From the NCBI GenBank assembly GCA_034110565.1, contig JAWUYY010000020.1:9477-73476 (forward strand): 64,000 bases of DNA, given 5' to 3'. Of this stretch, positions 60,471 to 64,000 are shown in pieces. Origin of the DNA: Bermanella sp034110565 (GTDB lineage: Bacteria > Pseudomonadota > Gammaproteobacteria > Pseudomonadales > Oceanobacteraceae). Made by a program: the position numbers and the translations under genes. Each line of letters begins with the position of its first letter. The first letter of the stretch is position 1. The notes under the pieces were generated by a model. It was not told the DNA's origin. It searched no databases and saw only the letters and a list, made by a program, of their open reading frames with translations.

Positions 60471-62555
60471 ATGTATCGTCTATTACTTCTAACACTCGTG
60501 TCATTCACTGGTATTGCACCATTCAGCTACGCTGACGAAGCCAATACAGACAAAGACGTAGCCGAGCTTTCTACCATTAATGTCAGTGGGCGTGAAATGA
60601 AAGGCCCTGAAATCACCACCGAAAAACTCCTCAAAATACCAGGAGCGGGTAACGATCCCCTAAAAGCAATAGAAGCATTGCCTGGTGTGGTACTCGGCGG
60701 CTTTGGTCCATTTAGTGTCCCTGCCGTACGCGGCTCCAACCCAAACGACAATATATACATCACCGACTTTGTTCCGGTTGGCTATGTCTTTCACAATGAT
60801 GGCGGCAGCACCTACAACGACAACCTCATTGAAGACTTCAGCTTAAAAGCTGGCGCTTGGGGCCCTGAATACAGCAACGCTATCGGTGCAGTACTCGCCA
60901 CAAAATTACGCGACCCATATCAAGAGCCTCTTAGCACCACTATTGATCTCAGTTTTCTACGAGCAGGCGCATTAATAGAAGGGGCGGTAAGCGATGACAG
61001 CGCATTTTATCTTTCTTATCGTCAAAGCCTACTCGAATTCTATGTGGATAATTTTATTGATGAAGACGAGCTGACATTCACAGAAGTGCCAAAAAACAGC
61101 GATTACCAATTCAAATATCAATGGCGCATCGACCCCGTATCGAATTTACGTTTTATCGCCACTGGCGCTCAAGACAGTGTGGGCATTGAATTCGGCCCAG
61201 AATCGGACGACCTTGCTCGTGAGCCAGGCCTAGCCGGCGGTTTAGGCGCTGAATCTTATTATCATAACCAAGGCATTCTGTATGACACCATCTTTGATGG
61301 TGGCACCGCGACGATGCTGTCTGTAAGCCATAAAGAAGAAGATGTGAGCTTTTCCATTGGCAGTCTGTTTGACCTTGATGCCACTAACTACGAATACCGT
61401 CTAAAAAATTATTACAACACCCCGCTAAATAATGGCGACACGATTCGTTATGGCGTTGACTTAAACAGCACTGAAATCGAATACACCGCCAGTGGCTTAT
61501 ATTCAGCGTGTAACGAAGACGTGGGCGATGAATGTCCTCCTCCGTCACTGGGCACCCAATTTGATAACGCCGATACACTCACAGTAAATGGGGCTTACGC
61601 CTTTGTCGCCTATGACTGGTTAGCCACACCGGATTGGGAAGTGACTCTTGGTTTAGGCAACAGCTACAACGACTTCAACGAAGAACAAATAGCCCAGCCC
61701 CGTGTATCAACCCGCTATACCCTTAATGACAGCTGGACGTTAACGGGCGCCGTAGGCCGTCATAGCCAGTTTATTCGTGAGTTCCGTTTTATCGCCGAAG
61801 AACTGGGTAACCCAGACTTGAAACAACCAGATGCATTACATTATGTAGTGGGCTTTGAACATCAAATTGACGACTCTCTAAGTACAAAACTCGAAGTGTA
61901 TTACAAAGACATCGACAACTTAATTGCAGCTAACCCAGCACTTGAGAGTAACCCAAGCGCAACGCCCCCGTATCTGAACAATGCCAATGGCACCGCCTAT
62001 GGCTTAGAACTGCTGATTAATAAAAACCTAACTGATAAATGGTATGGCTGGCTCAGTGTCGCTTACAGTAAAACCAAACGAGAAAATGAAGATACTGGAC
62101 AAGAAATTGATTACGAATTAGATCGGCCTTGGGTCGTTAACCTAGTGGCCAGTTATCAGAAGAATGAAAAAACCTCATACGGCTTTAAGTGGCGTTATCA
62201 AAGCGGAAGTTTAGTCACCCCTATCAACGGTGCAGATGCATACTACAGTTGTGGTACAGCCGCAAACGGCAGCACCATTTACTCTAAAACATTATCTACT
62301 GGTTGTAACACAGAACCTTATGTTTACGACCCGATTGAAGGCAAGCCAAATTCAGAACGCCTATCCGCTTATCACCGTTTAGACTTCCGAATGGATCACG
62401 ACCTATCTGACCGCAGTACCTTATATTTTGAAATCATCAATTTATACAACCGCGCTAACGTGAGTGATTACAGCTACAACAAGGATTACACCGAGCGAGA
62501 AAAAGTCACCTCTTTGCCGATTATATTCTCTGTGGGTGCAAAGCTGGTTTTCTAA
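60471..62555 (+). CDS. TonB-dependent outer-membrane receptor
   Basis: A 694-residue exported barrel (signal ending FSYADE). The plug (about 35-150) has ELSTINVSGREM, IEALPGVVLGGFGPFSVPAVRGSNPNDNIYITD in parts and FSLKAGAWGPEYSNAIGAVL. The barrel of about 22 strands ends GAKLVF with terminal Phe. No iron-uptake gene adjoins, so the ligand (siderophore, vitamin or other) is unknown. A CxxC-like pair NEDVGDECPPP lies in a loop. Confidence 0.88.
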   Translation: MYRLLLLTLVSFTGIAPFSYADEANTDKDVAELSTINVSGREMKGPEITTEKLLKIPGAGNDPLKAIEALPGVVLGGFGPFSVPAVRGSNPNDNIYITDFVPVGYVFHNDGGSTYNDNLIEDFSLKAGAWGPEYSNAIGAVLATKLRDPYQEPLSTTIDLSFLRAGALIEGAVSDDSAFYLSYRQSLLEFYVDNFIDEDELTFTEVPKNSDYQFKYQWRIDPVSNLRFIATGAQDSVGIEFGPESDDLAREPGLAGGLGAESYYHNQGILYDTIFDGGTATMLSVSHKEEDVSFSIGSLFDLDATNYEYRLKNYYNTPLNNGDTIRYGVDLNSTEIEYTASGLYSACNEDVGDECPPPSLGTQFDNADTLTVNGAYAFVAYDWLATPDWEVTLGLGNSYNDFNEEQIAQPRVSTRYTLNDSWTLTGAVGRHSQFIREFRFIAEELGNPDLKQPDALHYVVGFEHQIDDSLSTKLEVYYKDIDNLIAANPALESNPSATPPYLNNANGTAYGLELLINKNLTDKWYGWLSVAYSKTKRENEDTGQEIDYELDRPWVVNLVASYQKNEKTSYGFKWRYQSGSLVTPINGADAYYSCGTAANGSTIYSKTLSTGCNTEPYVYDPIEGKPNSERLSAYHRLDFRMDHDLSDRSTLYFEIINLYNRANVSDYSYNKDYTEREKVTSLPIIFSVGAKLVF

Positions 62556-62611
62556 CTGACGACGGTAGACGGTATGCTATTTTTCACTTAGTTAATCGTC
62601 AATTTTTTTAT

Positions 62612-62637
62612 TTTTGTCGGCTTTGAAGCCGACAAAA
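62612..62637. terminator. Bidirectional terminator
   Basis: TTTTGTCGGCTT/AAGCCGACAAAA perfect 12-bp stem with a 2-nt loop. Serves the minus-strand gene, with a T-rich stretch following on that strand, and the TonB receptor. Confidence 0.85.
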
Positions 62638-62648
62638 CTAATGCCATT

Positions 62649-63524
62649 CTAACGACTCACCCAGGCTTGCATGCGTTTATCCATGCTTAAGCGCAATAAA
62701 CGCAAACCTTCATTCATCACGTTATAATGTGCATCTATTATTTGGGTACTTAAGGTGAAGATTTCATCTGCACTGGTAATAATCTCACGACCACTTAATA
62801 AATCATGATTAACTATTCCCGTTAAGCGCTCTAACTTTGGTTCGCATAGCAATGCATCAATTAACGACGACGTTATCTCTAATGCTTCTTGGCTTAAATG
62901 CTGCGCTTGTTGTTTAACTTTAACCTGCTGCTTTTGTAACTGGCCCATCAAAAATCGTAAGCGCATTTCGCAGGCATCATCCATAATCCCAACAACCGCT
63001 GTTGATGTCCCCAAGGCCCGAATCTGCCCTAGTAACTCAATAAAAGACGGCACATCATTTAACACATAATGACTGAGTGCTTGATGCTGACTACCCGTCT
63101 CAATTAAATCTTCAACCTTATTACCCAAAACAGAAATATAACTGAGAAGCTGCTTCACTAGATGGCTATGGAGTTCAAAATTTTCAATAACCTCATCTTG
63201 GCGCCACTGTAAATGTACCGTTTGCCAAGCATCACAAATGTCTTTCCATTGACGAGAATCAATCACGTCGAGACATTCTTGCTGTTGGCGTTCCAATTCT
63301 TTAAAGCGTGCGTTCACTTCTCGGGCTAACACTCGCGTTTTACTTTCAAAAAACGGATTACCGGCTAAGGCTGCATTGGTTGCCGCACGATGCTGTTGTA
63401 TAACACGCACCAGCTCAAATAAAGATTTGACTAAATCTAACGCCTTGATGCGCAATTGCTGATTTTGATGCAATGAGGCCAAGTCACTCATATCTGCTTC
63501 GACGCTGTACATAGGCTGCTTCAC
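62649..63524 (-). CDS. All-helical cytoplasmic protein, unknown (NIT-like pattern)
   Basis: A 291-residue, wholly helical protein with no signal or membrane helix. The pattern LVRVIQQHRAATNAALAGNPFFESKTRVLAREV near the N-terminus resembles the start of nitrate/nitrite-sensing (NIT) helical domains (L..ERG.s), but the match is loose. Monocistronic, ending at a strong terminator. Its gene lies between the TonB receptor and an outer-membrane protein. Confidence 0.6.
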   Translation of the reverse strand: MKQPMYSVEADMSDLASLHQNQQLRIKALDLVKSLFELVRVIQQHRAATNAALAGNPFFESKTRVLAREVNARFKELERQQQECLDVIDSRQWKDICDAWQTVHLQWRQDEVIENFELHSHLVKQLLSYISVLGNKVEDLIETGSQHQALSHYVLNDVPSFIELLGQIRALGTSTAVVGIMDDACEMRLRFLMGQLQKQQVKVKQQAQHLSQEALEITSSLIDALLCEPKLERLTGIVNHDLLSGREIITSADEIFTLSTQIIDAHYNVMNEGLRLLRLSMDKRMQAWVSR

Positions 63525-63907
63525 TTTTGTGCCACTATTAAATAACGATAGTTCTAATTAGCAAACCCCGTACCAAAATTATATTCCAACAAAATCAATC
63601 TATTAGCCCATTACAAGGATACCCAGTGCCTTCGGTTGCACTCCTACTGTGCGTCATAGCATCAAAAGACAGCACAATATTAATGCGTATTTTGTCTAAT
63701 CTTGTTATTGCACTGAAATAAAGCGAATACGCAGTCCCTACCATTTCAATCAATCTAAAAATTATAATAATACCCAGCAACGATTCGCAGTGATCCAAAT
63801 TATTGACGTGAAATAAGAAGTAATGATTAGCCTATAGCAAAAAAACGATGGCAGAGCTCCTCATAAAAACTATGCGCTTTTGTCGTTCACTCTTCTAAAT
63901 ATCAGGC
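63525..63907. other. Intergenic region without a supportable gene
   Basis: A 383-nt AT-rich stretch. A 67-codon minus-strand frame (63595-63798) lacks a ribosome site and a recognisable product. No other structure seen. Confidence 0.4.
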
Positions 63908-63942
63908 AAAAAAAAGCGCATCTTCGACTAGCAAAGATGCGC
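63908..63942 (-). terminator. Terminator of the partial outer-membrane protein gene
   Basis: GCGCATCTT/AAGATGCGC perfect 9-bp stem (63916-63942), 9-nt loop, eight T on the minus strand. Confidence 0.88.
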
Positions 63943-63967
63943 AACAAGAGACAACTTGTTTAAATCA

Positions 63968-64000
63968 TTAGAACTTGTAGTTAACCTGAGCAGACAAACC
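63968..64000 (-). CDS. C-terminal end of an outer-membrane protein (partial)
   Basis: The last ten residues, GLSAQVNYKF, end in a beta strand with terminal Phe, the signature of outer-membrane barrels. A strong terminator follows 25 nt beyond the stop. The rest lies outside the window, so nothing more can be said. Confidence 0.6.
   Translation of the reverse strand, partial: GLSAQVNYKF

Noticed and set aside
63595..63798. A 67-codon minus-strand frame
   Set aside because: No ribosome site, no recognisable product, and codon pattern of intergenic sequence.
1..64000. Search for tRNA, rRNA, CRISPR arrays, insertion sequences and prophage
   Set aside because: No cloverleaf ending in CCA, no regularly spaced repeats, no transposase or phage structural gene was seen in any frame.

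Overview
The window is chromosomal DNA from a gammaproteobacterium, by eye about 40-45 % G+C. It is densely coded, with genes on both strands and short spacers closed by simple hairpin-plus-T terminators. The marker genes (guaB, guaA, tadA, xseA, smrA, minCDE, trxB, a CpxRA pair, a CrbSR-type acetate switch) and the many small families typical of marine gammaproteobacteria suggest an Oceanospirillales-like heterotroph. That placement is an inference from gene content, not a phylogeny. No rRNA, tRNA, CRISPR array, insertion sequence or prophage was seen.

Layout. 1-8.9 kb: a tadA fragment, a lipoprotein hydrolase, a PDC-domain membrane protein, a ZapB-like coiled coil, a PatB-type C-S lyase, a leucine-rich-repeat protein kinase, guaA and guaB. 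9-15.8 kb: a lipoprotein hydrolase overlapping a DUF4105/Lnb-type protein, a DUF3015 protein, xseA, an M23 peptidase, smrA and a Rieske protein. 15.9-28.8 kb: an acetate-use locus with the hybrid kinase crbS, its response regulator crbR, acs, a porin, a DUF4212 plus sodium:solute symporter pair, an unknown membrane-anchored protein, a cNMP/CBS/DUF294 protein and a DnaQ-like exonuclease. 28.9-36.8 kb: a DUF3530 protein, a Spy/CpxP chaperone divergent from cpxR-cpxA, a large DUF2341 surface protein, a patatin and a small Rmf-like protein. 36.9-41.5 kb: a four-gene operon with a CHASE2 adenylate cyclase, a DUF6436 protein and a chemotaxis receptor. 41.5-50 kb: a gap with a candidate structured RNA, then small CBS/DUF4404/DUF2788 genes, an AbgT transporter, a TetR regulator, a PilH-like regulator, a flavodoxin and unknowns. 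50-64 kb: a DUF1244-HopJ fusion, minCDE, ppiC, trxB, an MshEN-domain membrane protein, a PIN-PhoH ATPase, a DUF523/DUF1722 protein, a TonB-dependent receptor and a helical protein.

How it works together. CrbS/CrbR should switch on acs, the porin and the symporter when acetate is to be taken up; three related TTAG-type half-palindromes between acs and the porin are candidate CrbR sites. The Spy-cpxRA intergenic region has a perfect GTAAA-N5-GTAAA CpxR box ten bases upstream of a poor -35 and a good -10, as expected for an envelope-stress promoter driving the chaperone.

Points most worth a second look: a candidate RNA with an 11-bp closing stem and a T-tract (41861-41953); a protein that joins a textbook MshEN c-di-GMP-binding tandem motif to an internal membrane or signal segment (55683-56393); a single-polypeptide DUF1244-HopJ fusion (50995-51639); and an operon linking a CHASE2 cyclase to a histidine-rich membrane chemotaxis receptor.
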